A stretch of 64,000 nucleotides of DNA from SAR86 cluster bacterium (GTDB taxonomy: Bacteria; Pseudomonadota; Gammaproteobacteria; Pseudomonadales; Pseudohongiellaceae): contig NVVJ01000005.1 in NCBI GenBank assembly GCA_002402175.1, positions 35,098-99,097 on the forward strand, in the 5' to 3' direction. Positions 49,586-58,951 of this stretch are shown here, one piece after another (within the stretch, counting starts at the first letter, position 1; each line of letters opens with the position of its first letter). Under the pieces are notes generated by a model, which saw nothing but the letters and a program-made list of their open reading frames with translations, was not told the DNA's origin and made no database searches. The position numbers and the translations under genes were made by a program.

Positions 49586-50230
49586 GCCCGCTCTCTTTTT
49601 TAACAATGTTAGTTACAAGTTTAGTTATCTTTCTGCTTTGTGTTTCCGGTTTATTTTGCGAGCCTGGAGTTGCTATATTTTTCTTATTAGGCCAACTTTA
49701 AACAAGCTTTTCCGGAGGAGAAACGCTATTGAGGAAGCAAAATTTCGTGTTACTTTGAAACAGATTCCAGTACCGCCTCTCAGGGGGTGTATTTATAAAT
49801 CATTCACCTAAAGCTAGCAAGTAATTATGTCAATTTAGCGGCAATAGTTTGCATTATTATTTGTGTGCATCGGTTGTCGAGCCCTATTCGGTTTTTAGTC
49901 GAGTAAATTAGTAACCATTTTCTAAAACATGTGGAGTTTTCTGTATTAAAACGGTGCCTTTCTTAAAGTGTTTTCGGGGCCGAAAACTGCTCCACGAGAG
50001 GTTGCGGTTTTCACTAATTTAGATCATCTAGTGAATGCAGTAAGCTATGGGTTGCACGTCTGCAAAGTATGCATTCACAATCTATCTTAAGAGCAAAAAT
50101 ATTCGTCCTCAGAAAACCATATAAGGTATAATCGCCGGCTTTTAGCTGCCTGTCTGCGTGAAGATTAAAATATTTCAGGTCGAACCACTTCCCAATGGTG
50201 GTTATATATGATGGAAAAGGGTTGAATTGA
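49586..50230. other. Large intergenic region between HU-like and zinc-ribbon genes
   Basis: 645 bases without a supported gene. It contains a strong GGAGGAG at 49714-49720 followed by a nine-codon TTG frame (49729-49758) or a 27-codon ATT frame, and a perfect palindrome GTTTTCGG-GG-CCGAAAAC at 49970-49987. TATAAT at 50127-50132 could be a promoter -10 for the zinc-ribbon gene. None of these is strong enough to call alone. Confidence 0.4.
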
Positions 50231-50632
50231 ATGCCTATTTACGAATATCAGTGCACAAATTGTGAGCATCAACTGGAAGCGCTGCAGAAAATTAGTGATG
50301 GTCCGTTAAAAGATTGTCCGGCTTGTGAAAAACCAAAATTAGAAAAATTGGTTTCAGCCGCGAGTTTTCGCCTGAAAGGTAGTGGTTGGTACGAGACCGA
50401 TTTTAAGACAGGTAACAAGAAACAACTGGCAGAATCTGACTCGAAGGCACCAAAAGAGGCTAGCACGGAAAAGTCTGGTAACTCGGATAGCTCTGGTAAT
50501 AAAGAGGCCTCTTCTTCGTCGGGCACTGAAAAAGCGAAAAGTAAGACGGGTAAGACGGATAGTTCAGTAAAAGGAAGTGGGGCAGGAAAATCAAAAGATT
50601 CATCGAGCGGATCATCGAGTAAAACAAGTTAG
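50231..50632 (+). CDS. FmdB-type zinc ribbon protein
   Basis: A 133-residue protein. The N-terminal 55 residues hold the zinc ribbon CTNCEHQLEALQK...CPACEKPKL, then FRLKGSGWYETDFK typical of the family. The remainder is a low-complexity Ser/Lys/Gly tail. FmdB-like proteins are often placed before aspS in gammaproteobacteria, as here; function is unclear. Confidence 0.9.
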   Translation: MPIYEYQCTNCEHQLEALQKISDGPLKDCPACEKPKLEKLVSAASFRLKGSGWYETDFKTGNKKQLAESDSKAPKEASTEKSGNSDSSGNKEASSSSGTEKAKSKTGKTDSSVKGSGAGKSKDSSSGSSSKTS

Positions 50633-50704
50633 ATTATAGTGTGATATTAAGATATCAGCTGATACAGCCAACTAATATACATAGGAATATAACAGGACAA
50701 AACT

Positions 50705-52480
50705 ATGCGCAGTAACTATTGCGGTGAGTTAAACGAATCATTTGTGGACCAGGAAGTTGTGCTTTGTGGATGGGTTCATCGTCGGCGGGATCACGGCGGC
50801 GTAATTTTTCTTGATGTGAGAGACAGAGAAGGAATTTCGCAGGTCGTTTACGACCCTGATACCGTTGAAAGCTTTGCTGCCGCCGAAGGCGTGCGCAACG
50901 AGTTTGTTATAAAGGTTACGGGCATTGTCCGTATGCGTCCTGACGGAACCTTTAATAAAGATATGGCAACTGGAAAAATCGAAGTGTTGGGCAAGCAGCT
51001 CGAAGTATTAAATGCTGCTAATACGCCACCCATTCAGCTTGATGAACACGCTGAAGTTGGGGAAGAGATCAGACTTCGTTATCGATATATAGACCTTAGG
51101 CGTCCGGAAATGGCGGATCGTCTTCGCTTTCGTTCGAAGGTAACAAACACGGTACGAAACTTTCTCGATGAACGTGGGTTTCTCGATATAGAGACGCCGC
51201 TACTAACCAAGGCGACGCCAGAGGGAGCGCGCGACTACCTGGTGCCAAGCAGAACCCATCCCAACAGGTTTTTTGCATTGCCGCAGTCACCACAGCTGTT
51301 TAAGCAGATTCTTATGGCCGCTGGTATGGATCGCTATTATCAAATAGCCAAATGTTTCAGAGATGAAGATTTGCGTGCCGACAGGCAACCCGAGTTCACT
51401 CAAATAGACGTTGAAACTTCATTTATGAATGAAGAACAAATCATGTCCATTATGGAAGAGATGATCAGCGGTATCTTTAAAACGCATCTCAATGTTGACC
51501 TGGGTGAGTTTCCTCAGATGACCCATGCCGAAGCCATGCGACGCTTTGGTTCCGACAAGCCTGATTTGCGTATTGACCTGGAGTTAGTTGATATAGCTGA
51601 GCTAATGAAAGGGGTCGATTTCAAAGTATTCAACGGGCCAGCCAATGATGCGGATAGTCGTGTTGTGGCTTTAAAGGTACCAAATGGCGCTAGCCTCTCA
51701 CGTAAGGTGATTGACTCTTATACGGAATTTGTAGGGATTTATGGTGCGAAAGGTCTGGCCTGGATTAAAGTGAATGATATATCCGCTGGCATAGAAGGTT
51801 TGCAATCTCCAATTTTAAAATTTATGTCAGCTGAGGTAATTGCCTCACTTATGGACATGCTTAAAGCAGAAACCGGTGACATTATTTTCTTTGGAGCTGA
51901 CAAAATCAAAGTCGTTAATGAAGCTATCGGTGCACTCCGAATTAAAGTGGCTGAAGATTTAGGCCAAATAAAAGACGGCTGGGCGCCACTATGGGTGATA
52001 GATTTTCCGATGTTTGAAACCACCAGCGATGGCGGCCTGACGTCTTTGCACCATCCTTTTACCGCTCCTAGCTGCGATGTGCAGCAGTTGGCCGCAGATC
52101 CGATTAATGCGCTTTCTCGTGCATACGACATGGTGCTTAATGGCACCGAGTTGGGTGGCGGCTCGATTCGTATTCACAATTCAGAAATGCAGCAGTCAGT
52201 ATTTAAGGTGCTGGGAATTAGCGAAGAGGAGGCTGAAGAGAAATTTGGTTTCCTGCTAAAGGCTCTGAGTTATGGCTGTCCGCCACACGGCGGCATCGCC
52301 TTTGGGCTGGATCGATTAATTATGTTAATGACTGGGGCGACCTCTATTCGTGATGTAATCGCATTTCCAAAGACTCAGTCTGCGGCGTGTCCACTAACAG
52401 ATGCGCCGGGAGAAGTGTCGAGTAAGCAGCTTAGAGAGTTAAATATTCGACTACGCGAGCAGCCACAACCGCAGCAATAG
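50705..52480 (+). CDS. aspS: Aspartyl-tRNA synthetase, possibly non-discriminating
   Basis: A 591-residue bacterial-type class II enzyme with N-terminal OB fold ([11 protein letters not shown]), catalytic motifs ([24 protein letters not shown]), the GAD insertion (about 290-420) and motif 3 ([13 protein letters not shown]). H30 and G31 replace the Leu and Gly/Ser seen in discriminating enzymes such as E. coli, and resemble the non-discriminating P. aeruginosa enzyme. It may therefore also charge tRNA-Asn, with GatCAB converting the product. That is inference. Confidence 0.97.
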   Translation: MRSNYCGELNESFVDQEVVLCGWVHRRRDHGGVIFLDVRDREGISQVVYDPDTVESFAAAEGVRNEFVIKVTGIVRMRPDGTFNKDMATGKIEVLGKQLEVLNAANTPPIQLDEHAEVGEEIRLRYRYIDLRRPEMADRLRFRSKVTNTVRNFLDERGFLDIETPLLTKATPEGARDYLVPSRTHPNRFFALPQSPQLFKQILMAAGMDRYYQIAKCFRDEDLRADRQPEFTQIDVETSFMNEEQIMSIMEEMISGIFKTHLNVDLGEFPQMTHAEAMRRFGSDKPDLRIDLELVDIAELMKGVDFKVFNGPANDADSRVVALKVPNGASLSRKVIDSYTEFVGIYGAKGLAWIKVNDISAGIEGLQSPILKFMSAEVIASLMDMLKAETGDIIFFGADKIKVVNEAIGALRIKVAEDLGQIKDGWAPLWVIDFPMFETTSDGGLTSLHHPFTAPSCDVQQLAADPINALSRAYDMVLNGTELGGGSIRIHNSEMQQSVFKVLGISEEEAEEKFGFLLKALSYGCPPHGGIAFGLDRLIMLMTGATSIRDVIAFPKTQSAACPLTDAPGEVSSKQLRELNIRLREQPQPQQ

Positions 52481-52534
52481 AATTTTTTAGTTACTCAAAT
52501 AACTTAGTCACTCAAACAACAAAGGTAGAGTGTT

Positions 52535-53278
52535 ATGGCGGGTCATAGTAAGTGGGCCAATATCAAGCACCGTAAGGCAGGGCAAGATGCCAAACGGGGC
52601 AAGGTGTTTACTAAAATTATTAGAGAATTAACCGTTGCAGCGAAAGCAGGTGGCGGCGATGTTGCCGACAATCCTAGACTGCGTGCGGTAGTCGATAAAG
52701 CTCTTGGCTCTAATATGACTCGTGACACTATCGACAGGGCTGTCGCTCGCGGTGCTGGAACTGCCGAAAGTGATAATCTTGAAGAACTGTCTTATGAGGG
52801 ATATGGCCCCGGCGGAGTCGCTATTCTGGTAGAAACTCTGACTGATAATAAAAACCGAACCGTAGCAGAAGTAAGACATGCTTTTACCAAATATGGTGGA
52901 ACACTGGGCACCAATGGCTCGGTTGCTTATCTGTTTAATCGAACTGGAATTATAGGCTTTTCAGCAGATAACGATGAAGAGCGCATCATGGAAGTGGCTC
53001 TCGAGGCTGGAGCTCATGACGTGGTGAGTAGCGACGATGGCAGCATCGATGTTATGACTAGTCTGGAAACTTTTGGAGCCGTGCAGGATGCTTTAAAATC
53101 AGCCGAACTAGAGCCGCTCAGAGCAGAAATGACGATGCTGGCTTCTACCGAGGCTGACCTGGACCTTCAAAGTGCGGAGACATTGTTGAAGCTGCTTGAA
53201 GCAATGGAGGACCTGGATGATGTTCAGGATGTCCACTCTAATGCGAATATCTCCGATGAAATAGCGGCGCAGCTTTAG
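52535..53278 (+). CDS. yebC: YebC/PmpR family DNA-binding regulator
   Basis: A 247-residue protein of the family's usual length. [23 protein letters not shown] (52535-52603) is the diagnostic start; later [14 protein letters not shown] and [10 protein letters not shown] are conserved. Some family members are regulators; recent work links others to translation of difficult sequences. It leads the ruvCAB genes as in many bacteria. Confidence 0.97.
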   Translation: MAGHSKWANIKHRKAGQDAKRGKVFTKIIRELTVAAKAGGGDVADNPRLRAVVDKALGSNMTRDTIDRAVARGAGTAESDNLEELSYEGYGPGGVAILVETLTDNKNRTVAEVRHAFTKYGGTLGTNGSVAYLFNRTGIIGFSADNDEERIMEVALEAGAHDVVSSDDGSIDVMTSLETFGAVQDALKSAELEPLRAEMTMLASTEADLDLQSAETLLKLLEAMEDLDDVQDVHSNANISDEIAAQL

Positions 53279-53371
53279 CACTCACTAGCGCTTCATTAAC
53301 GATACTTACTAAGCTCGCCGCCTGAAACTCAAATTTAAGGCGGTTGGCACAATCTTAAAATAGGAAAAGCA

Positions 53372-53890
53372 ATGGCCATTATCCTGGGCATTGATCCTGG
53401 CTCCAGAGTGACCGGCTTCGGTTTAATTAATTCCGTTGGGAACAAACTGGAATATATTTCCTGTGGTTGTATTCGCACTGATACGCCTTCTCAGCCTGAG
53501 CGATTGAAGAAAATCTTCGATGGTATATGTGAGGTTATAGAAAAATACTCACCGCAGCAGAGTGCAATAGAAGAAGTATTTATGGGCAAAAATGCATCGT
53601 CTGCTCTCAAGCTGGGCCAGGCGCGAGGCAGTGCCATGGTGGCCTGCCTGCATCACAACCTTTCGGTTGGCGAATACTCTGCTCGAAAGGTTAAACAGGC
53701 AGTAACCGGTTCTGGAGCGGCAGACAAAATACAGATGCAACACATGGTTAAAGCCTTGTTATCCTTAAGTGGTACCATTGCCGAAGATGCAGCGGACGCT
53801 CTAGGCGTTGCAATATGTCATGCCAATACTGAGGCGAGTTTAATTCGAATGGCCGGAGCAAAATCATTTAGCAGGAAGCGATTAAAATGA
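53372..53890 (+). CDS. ruvC: Holliday junction resolvase
   Basis: A 172-residue endonuclease. GIDPGSRVTGFG, AIEEVFMGKNASSALKLGQARG and EDAADALGVAICH carry the catalytic acidic residues. Its stop overlaps the ATG of ruvA by four bases (ATGA). It resolves junctions moved by RuvAB. Confidence 0.97.
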   Translation: MAIILGIDPGSRVTGFGLINSVGNKLEYISCGCIRTDTPSQPERLKKIFDGICEVIEKYSPQQSAIEEVFMGKNASSALKLGQARGSAMVACLHHNLSVGEYSARKVKQAVTGSGAADKIQMQHMVKALLSLSGTIAEDAADALGVAICHANTEASLIRMAGAKSFSRKRLK

Positions 53891-54486
53891 TAGGGCGAAT
53901 ACGAGGTGTTCTGGTTGGGAAGAACCCACCCGAAATTCAAATAGATGTTTCTGGAATTACCTATGAGATTCAGGTGCCCATGAGCACTGCGTACAAGTTG
54001 CCAGACATAGGTCAAGAGCTGGTTTTGCACACGCATTTTGTTGTTCGCGAAGATGCGCAGCTGCTATACGGTTTCTTCGATGTAAAAGACAAAACCATGT
54101 TTCGATCTCTAATCAAAGTCAATGGCGTTGGGCCAAAGATGGCGCTAGGTATTCTCTCGGGAATGGAGGCGGATGACTTTGTCAGAACTGTACGAGCAAA
54201 TGATATAAATGCACTGGTTAAGATGCCGGGTATTGGTAAAAAGACCGCTGAGCGTCTGCTAATTGAAATGCGCGACAGGCTTGGTGACTGGGATGTACCT
54301 AATAGTGCTACAACCGAATCTGGTTCATCACCTTCATTTATGAGCAAAGACGCCGAAACTGCATTGATAAGCCTGGGATACAAACCACAGCAAGCTGCTC
54401 ATGCAATTGCCCAGGTAATGAAAAACAACCCTGACATCGGCGATAGCGAAGAGCTGATTCGTCAGGCTTTAAAGAGTATGGTTTAG
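53887..54486 (+). CDS. ruvA: Holliday junction DNA helicase RuvA
   Basis: A 199-residue tetramer-forming protein. The N-terminal OB domain (MIGRIRGVLVGKNPPE) is followed by two helix-hairpin-helix motifs (VNGVGPKMALGILS, MPGIGKKTAERLLIEM) and the C-terminal RuvB-binding domain (GYKPQQAAHAI). It targets RuvB to junctions. Confidence 0.97.
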   Translation: MIGRIRGVLVGKNPPEIQIDVSGITYEIQVPMSTAYKLPDIGQELVLHTHFVVREDAQLLYGFFDVKDKTMFRSLIKVNGVGPKMALGILSGMEADDFVRTVRANDINALVKMPGIGKKTAERLLIEMRDRLGDWDVPNSATTESGSSPSFMSKDAETALISLGYKPQQAAHAIAQVMKNNPDIGDSEELIRQALKSMV

Positions 54487-54512
54487 GCTAGAAGAATGCG
54501 AGCAGACAGGTA

Positions 54513-55550
54513 ATGGAAGAAGAAAGGCTTATAACAGCAGACGCAGTACCCATGGAAGATTCTCAGGACAGGGCGATACGTCCGCTGTATCTGAAAGATT
54601 ATATTGGGCAGAGCGTAGTTAAAGAGCAGATGGATATATTTATTACTGCTGCTCGTAAACGTGGGGAACCACTGGATCATACGCTGGTGTTTGGGCCGCC
54701 TGGCTTAGGCAAAACCACGCTTGCCAATATTATTGCCAATGAGCTGAAAGTTTCGATTAAAACCACATCGGGTCCGGTATTGGAAAAGGCTGGAGATCTG
54801 GCGGCAATGCTCACTAATCTCGATGAAGGTGATGTGCTGTTCATTGACGAGATTCATCGGCTGAGTCCCGTTATAGAGGAAATCCTCTATCCGGCAATGG
54901 AAGATTACCAACTGGATATAATGATTGGTGAAGGACCCGCAGCAAGGTCTATCAAACTGGACTTGCCTGCTTTCACTCTGGTTGGGGCAACCACTCGCGC
55001 CGGACTTCTGACTTCGCCCTTGCGTGATCGATTTGGCATTATTCAACGGTTGGAGTTTTACTCGGTAGATGAATTAACCAGCATCGTTAGCAGGTCGGCT
55101 GAGATTTTGGGTACTCGTGTCGATAAGCCCGGCGCTATCGAAATAGCTAAACGTTCACGCGGTACGCCACGAATTGCAAATCGCTTACTGCGGCGCGTAA
55201 GAGACTATTCAGAAGTTAAAGCGGATGGCACTGTCGATATTAAAATAGCAGGGCTGGCGCTGGACATGCTTAGTATCGATAAGAATGGTTTTGACCATAT
55301 GGATCGACGGCTGCTAATGACCATGATTGAAAAGTTCGACGGTGGCCCTGTAGGTATCGACAGCCTGGCCGCTGCTATCAGCGAAGAGCGTGACACTATC
55401 GAAGATGTGTTGGAGCCGTATTTAATTCAACAGGGATTCATTATGAGAACTCCAAGAGGAAGGGTAGTGACACAGTTTGCCTATCGCCACTTTGGGTTAA
55501 AACCACCTCAGCAGGTAAATGATCCTGAGATATCCCCACAAAACAATTAA
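54513..55550 (+). CDS. ruvB: Holliday junction DNA helicase RuvB
   Basis: A 345-residue AAA+ motor. Walker A is GPPGLGKTT, Walker B DEIHRLS, followed by [20 protein letters not shown] and the arginine finger. A C-terminal winged helix ([13 protein letters not shown]) contacts DNA. It follows ruvA by 26 bases. Confidence 0.98.
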   Translation: MEEERLITADAVPMEDSQDRAIRPLYLKDYIGQSVVKEQMDIFITAARKRGEPLDHTLVFGPPGLGKTTLANIIANELKVSIKTTSGPVLEKAGDLAAMLTNLDEGDVLFIDEIHRLSPVIEEILYPAMEDYQLDIMIGEGPAARSIKLDLPAFTLVGATTRAGLLTSPLRDRFGIIQRLEFYSVDELTSIVSRSAEILGTRVDKPGAIEIAKRSRGTPRIANRLLRRVRDYSEVKADGTVDIKIAGLALDMLSIDKNGFDHMDRRLLMTMIEKFDGGPVGIDSLAAAISEERDTIEDVLEPYLIQQGFIMRTPRGRVVTQFAYRHFGLKPPQQVNDPEISPQNN

Positions 55551-55610
55551 TTCAGTGAATTAGATCTATTAAAGCGTGTACATTGCACGAAATTAGATGG
55601 GAGCTGCGAG
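55551..55610. other. Gap between ruvB and repeat unit B
   Basis: No feature was found in this stretch. The following repeat unit B occupies most of the 285-bp ruvB to DUF6702 gap, and the remaining bases to 55835 are also featureless. Confidence 0.4.
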
Positions 55611-55725
55611 CGCTGGGTTAGGGAAGGGGGTACTGTTTTTCCGTTCCATTGGGCCATCCCTGGCCCTCCCGCGCTCCATCCCTGGGCGCTAGTCACTACA
55701 AAACAGCACCCCTTCCCAAGCCCCT
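55611..55725 (-). repeat. Palindromic intergenic repeat unit B
   Basis: Arms at about 55621-55640 and 55700-55717 are nearly complementary (GGGAAGGGG...CTGTTTT). Read on the minus strand the centre holds two hairpins, GCGCCCA-GGGA-TGGAGCGC (one bulged A) and GGGCCA-GGGA-TGGCCC. The loop is the same as in units A1 and A2 while the stems differ. On that strand it would lie in the 3' untranslated region of the DUF6702 gene. Confidence 0.8.
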
Positions 55726-55835
55726 TATCGAATTCAGTATTCTTCTCAACTACAGGGTTTTCGGAATCCTAGCCGGAGGAGTCAATTAATTATTTTGTGG
55801 GGATACCTCAAGCTATGCACCCTTTTAGACTGTAA

Positions 55836-56402
55836 CTAAAGTTCTATCAGAAGCGATTCAGAGGAACCTATAAAAGACAAAGAGTAAATCTGTCCATCTT
55901 TTTCTATATTTACCAGATTCGCCTGATCTGGCCAGACATCTCGAAGCGCCATATTTACAACTCTAAGCGCTTGCATGCCATCGAAAATTTTTGCTTCTTG
56001 ATATACCCAAAGAAACTGACCATCGATTTCCTCGCCAATATAAGCTAAGTCTAGTTCAGTACTCTTTTGGTTTTCATCAATAGTCGCTATGGAAAAACGA
56101 TTAACCACATAGCTACCAAACAATGCTCTGGAATCGGCCGATTCCAGAAGTTTTTGTCCAGCACCAAATATCACACCCGCTGCATGTTCTGCATCGTGCA
56201 CTAAAAAGCGGTGCATGACTTCGATGTTCCCCGTATTGGGGTTGAACAGAATTCGTGTGACCGCCGTTTTTTGTTCGTGAGCAAAGCTACTCGGTGCGCT
56301 AACAAGTAATAACATAGCCAACGCGAAACAAGTACTCACATATTGCTTGCTTCGCGAGCTTTGAAGATACTGCCTGTTTCTAGTTATCCTCATCTTCGTC
56401 AT
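55836..56402 (-). CDS. DUF6702-like exported protein
   Basis: A 188-residue protein with an N-terminal signal sequence (hydrophobic residues about 24-40, FALAMLLLVSAPSSFAHEQ). The mature part shows the DUF6702 pattern IEVMHRFLVHDAEHA and later FLWVYQEAKI. It overlaps the end of the M1 peptidase gene by 23 bases. Partners of this kind often accompany M1-type peptidases; role unknown. Confidence 0.75.
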   Translation of the reverse strand: MTKMRITRNRQYLQSSRSKQYVSTCFALAMLLLVSAPSSFAHEQKTAVTRILFNPNTGNIEVMHRFLVHDAEHAAGVIFGAGQKLLESADSRALFGSYVVNRFSIATIDENQKSTELDLAYIGEEIDGQFLWVYQEAKIFDGMQALRVVNMALRDVWPDQANLVNIEKDGQIYSLSFIGSSESLLIEL

Positions 56403-58821
56403 CTTCAGTTTTTAACTCAGTCTTGATGTCCTGCATAATATCTCTTCCAAGAAGGCCACCGCGTCCTTCGGACTTAAAGCTCTCAATACGAGATGGGATA
56501 ATGCGCCTTGGATAGTAATTATTCTCAATATCCGCATCAGATGTTTCCTGTTGTGGATCTACAATAATATTAATAATTTCGTTTTCAACAACTAATAGCT
56601 TTTTAACCTGATGAGGCGAGCGCCGCCAAATTTCGGCAGGCAGACGAATCTCTTCTTTGCTGCCGTTTGCATATTCAACTTCAAGAATAATTGGCATCAC
56701 CAGGCCACCCACATTTGAAAACTCAAGAATGTAGTAGTTCAAGTCTTCACTAACGGCTCTATCCAGAGCTGCTCGTTCCCAATCCTCTAAACCTTCAAGA
56801 AAACTGTTATAGCTATTGCGCTCTTTGTTGGTAACAGTAAATTGGTCGTTATCATCATAGAAATCTCTTACGTCAGTATTACGATCAACCCAAGTAAGTC
56901 TTCCTTCGTTACGATTGCGTTCAATATATAACGATGGTGGTAATGCTTTGTCGATTTCTCGCTGTCTGGAGTAATCAATATCTGGATTCTCGGTATCGAT
57001 CTGCATTTGATAAACCCGATCCAGAGAAATATCTACGTGGTCGGTTGTATAAAACCAGCCTCTAAAAAACCAGTCCAGATCTACTCCTGATGCTTCCTCC
57101 ATAATTCGAAAAAAGTCGGACGGTGTTGGCCGTTTAAATTTCCACTGTTTTGAGTATTCCTTGAAAGCAAAGTCAAACAACTCTCTGCCCATGATTGTTT
57201 CTCGAAGGATATTCAGCGCGGTTGCCGGTTTTGCGTAGGCATTCGAGCCAAGTCGCAGCACGCTATCCGACTGCGTCATTATGGGCACCTGGTTTTGCGA
57301 AACCATATAATCAACAATAAACTTGGGCTCTACGCCCCAAGGAATTTCGGCATCCCACTCCCGCCCTGCTACCGAGTCCAGGTAACTATTAATGCCTTCA
57401 TCCATCCAGGTCCATTGTCGTTCATCAGAATTAACAATCATCGGAAAATAAAAATGTCCAACCTCGTGAATCACCACTCCAATCAGAAAACGTTTTTCTG
57501 ACAGGGAGTAAGTTCGAGTGCCGTCATCCTGCAATGTCGTCCGCGGACCGTTAAAGGTCATCATCGGATACTCCATACCGCCAAGAAATCCCGCGTTTAA
57601 AGACTGAGCAGTTGGATAAGGGAAATCAAAAGAAAAGCGGCTGTAAACTTCTAGAGTATGAATAACGACTTCGGTGGAGTAATCAGACCAGAGTGTTCCC
57701 CCTTCTCTTGGGTAGAACGACATCGCCATAACCAGTTCTCGTTCAGCGCCAGGTTGATGGTGTCCTTTGGCGTCCCAGATAAATTTTCGTGATGAACCCC
57801 AGGCGAAATCTCGTACATTTTCAGCGGCGAAGCGCCAGGTCTTTGTGTCATCCACACCTTCGCGTTCGTTCTCTAGCGCTTCTTCGGGAGTTACGATAAA
57901 AACCGGACGATCAGCCGTTTCAGCTTCCTGCAAACGATCGCGCTGCTCACGGCTTAATACCTGATTAGCATTCTGTAACTCTCCAGTCGCCGCTACAATG
58001 TGATCTGAGGGCACAGTAATGGCAACTTCATAATCACCAAATTCTAATGTGAATTCACCAGAGCCCAAAAATTCCCTGTTAGTCCAACCCTCATAGTCGG
58101 TATAGGCTACCAATCGTGGGAACCACTGACTTACTGCGAATAGATAATTACCGCCTTCTTTTTCATCGTCGGGAAAATACTCATAACCGCCGCGTGGGCT
58201 TAATACTTCGCCATCGACCATATTGAACGCGTAATCCACAACAAATTCCACGTCTTGCCCGGAACGTAACGGCCTTTCTAGGTCCAGACGCAACAGAGTG
58301 CCGACTACAGTGTAAGACAGGTCATTTCCACGGACATCTCTAATAGAACGAATTTCATAGCCATGATCTGCATCTTCCATGTATTGAAGACGTCGTAGCT
58401 GGTTCAGGCTCAGCCTTGCGGGGCTGCCAGGTTCAGGACTAGCACTATTAAAGGTGCTACTCATCTGACCCATTGAATCAGCTCTGAATCGGTTTTGATC
58501 GAGTTGTAACCACAAATAAGACAGGGTATCTGGGGAGTTATTCTGATAGGTAATAGTTTCAGTGCCTGAAATGCGCTGAGTGTTTTCGTCAAGAGTTACA
58601 TCAATGTTGTAATCAACTTCTTGCTGCCAGTATTGATGTCCAGGCTGACCAGAAGCGGTACGATATACATTAGGCGTTGGAAGCACTTCGTCTAGCTGTC
58701 TGAACTTATCCTCAAACGAGCCTTTAGTTTGCTGAATTCCCTGGGCAAATGAGACTGAACTACCAAAAAATAGCGTGGCGGCAAGAGTCGCCAAGCCTGA
58801 AATCAAGGCTAATTTCTTCAT
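56380..58821 (-). CDS. Secreted M1-family (gluzincin) metallopeptidase
   Basis: An 813-residue protein with a signal peptide (about residues 1-26, ending SFAQ). The zinc site is H452-E-V-G-H456 with E475, exactly HEXXH-X18-E. GGMEYPMM corresponds to the GxMEN substrate motif but has Tyr for Asn. The C-terminal tail is acidic (EDDEDEDN). It is probably a periplasmic or extracellular aminopeptidase-like enzyme. The gene overlaps DUF6702, suggesting coupled translation. Confidence 0.9.
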   Translation of the reverse strand: MKKLALISGLATLAATLFFGSSVSFAQGIQQTKGSFEDKFRQLDEVLPTPNVYRTASGQPGHQYWQQEVDYNIDVTLDENTQRISGTETITYQNNSPDTLSYLWLQLDQNRFRADSMGQMSSTFNSASPEPGSPARLSLNQLRRLQYMEDADHGYEIRSIRDVRGNDLSYTVVGTLLRLDLERPLRSGQDVEFVVDYAFNMVDGEVLSPRGGYEYFPDDEKEGGNYLFAVSQWFPRLVAYTDYEGWTNREFLGSGEFTLEFGDYEVAITVPSDHIVAATGELQNANQVLSREQRDRLQEAETADRPVFIVTPEEALENEREGVDDTKTWRFAAENVRDFAWGSSRKFIWDAKGHHQPGAERELVMAMSFYPREGGTLWSDYSTEVVIHTLEVYSRFSFDFPYPTAQSLNAGFLGGMEYPMMTFNGPRTTLQDDGTRTYSLSEKRFLIGVVIHEVGHFYFPMIVNSDERQWTWMDEGINSYLDSVAGREWDAEIPWGVEPKFIVDYMVSQNQVPIMTQSDSVLRLGSNAYAKPATALNILRETIMGRELFDFAFKEYSKQWKFKRPTPSDFFRIMEEASGVDLDWFFRGWFYTTDHVDISLDRVYQMQIDTENPDIDYSRQREIDKALPPSLYIERNRNEGRLTWVDRNTDVRDFYDDNDQFTVTNKERNSYNSFLEGLEDWERAALDRAVSEDLNYYILEFSNVGGLVMPIILEVEYANGSKEEIRLPAEIWRRSPHQVKKLLVVENEIINIIVDPQQETSDADIENNYYPRRIIPSRIESFKSEGRGGLLGRDIMQDIKTELKTEDDEDEDN

Positions 58822-58951
58822 TGTTCCCTACTCCTGAAAAGCTTTGTTCTGAAAAACGATGGCGAATGATAGCCTGTTTTAAGTTATTTGTGGTTATCCT
58901 TTTAAAATCAGTTCAAACTGCCCACTAAATATATTTCAGGGTGGTTTTTCA

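Noticed and set aside
49518-49811. 97-residue plus-strand frame over the HU-like gene start
   Set aside because: Mostly antisense to the HU coding sequence; only its tail is noted as a tiny-frame candidate.
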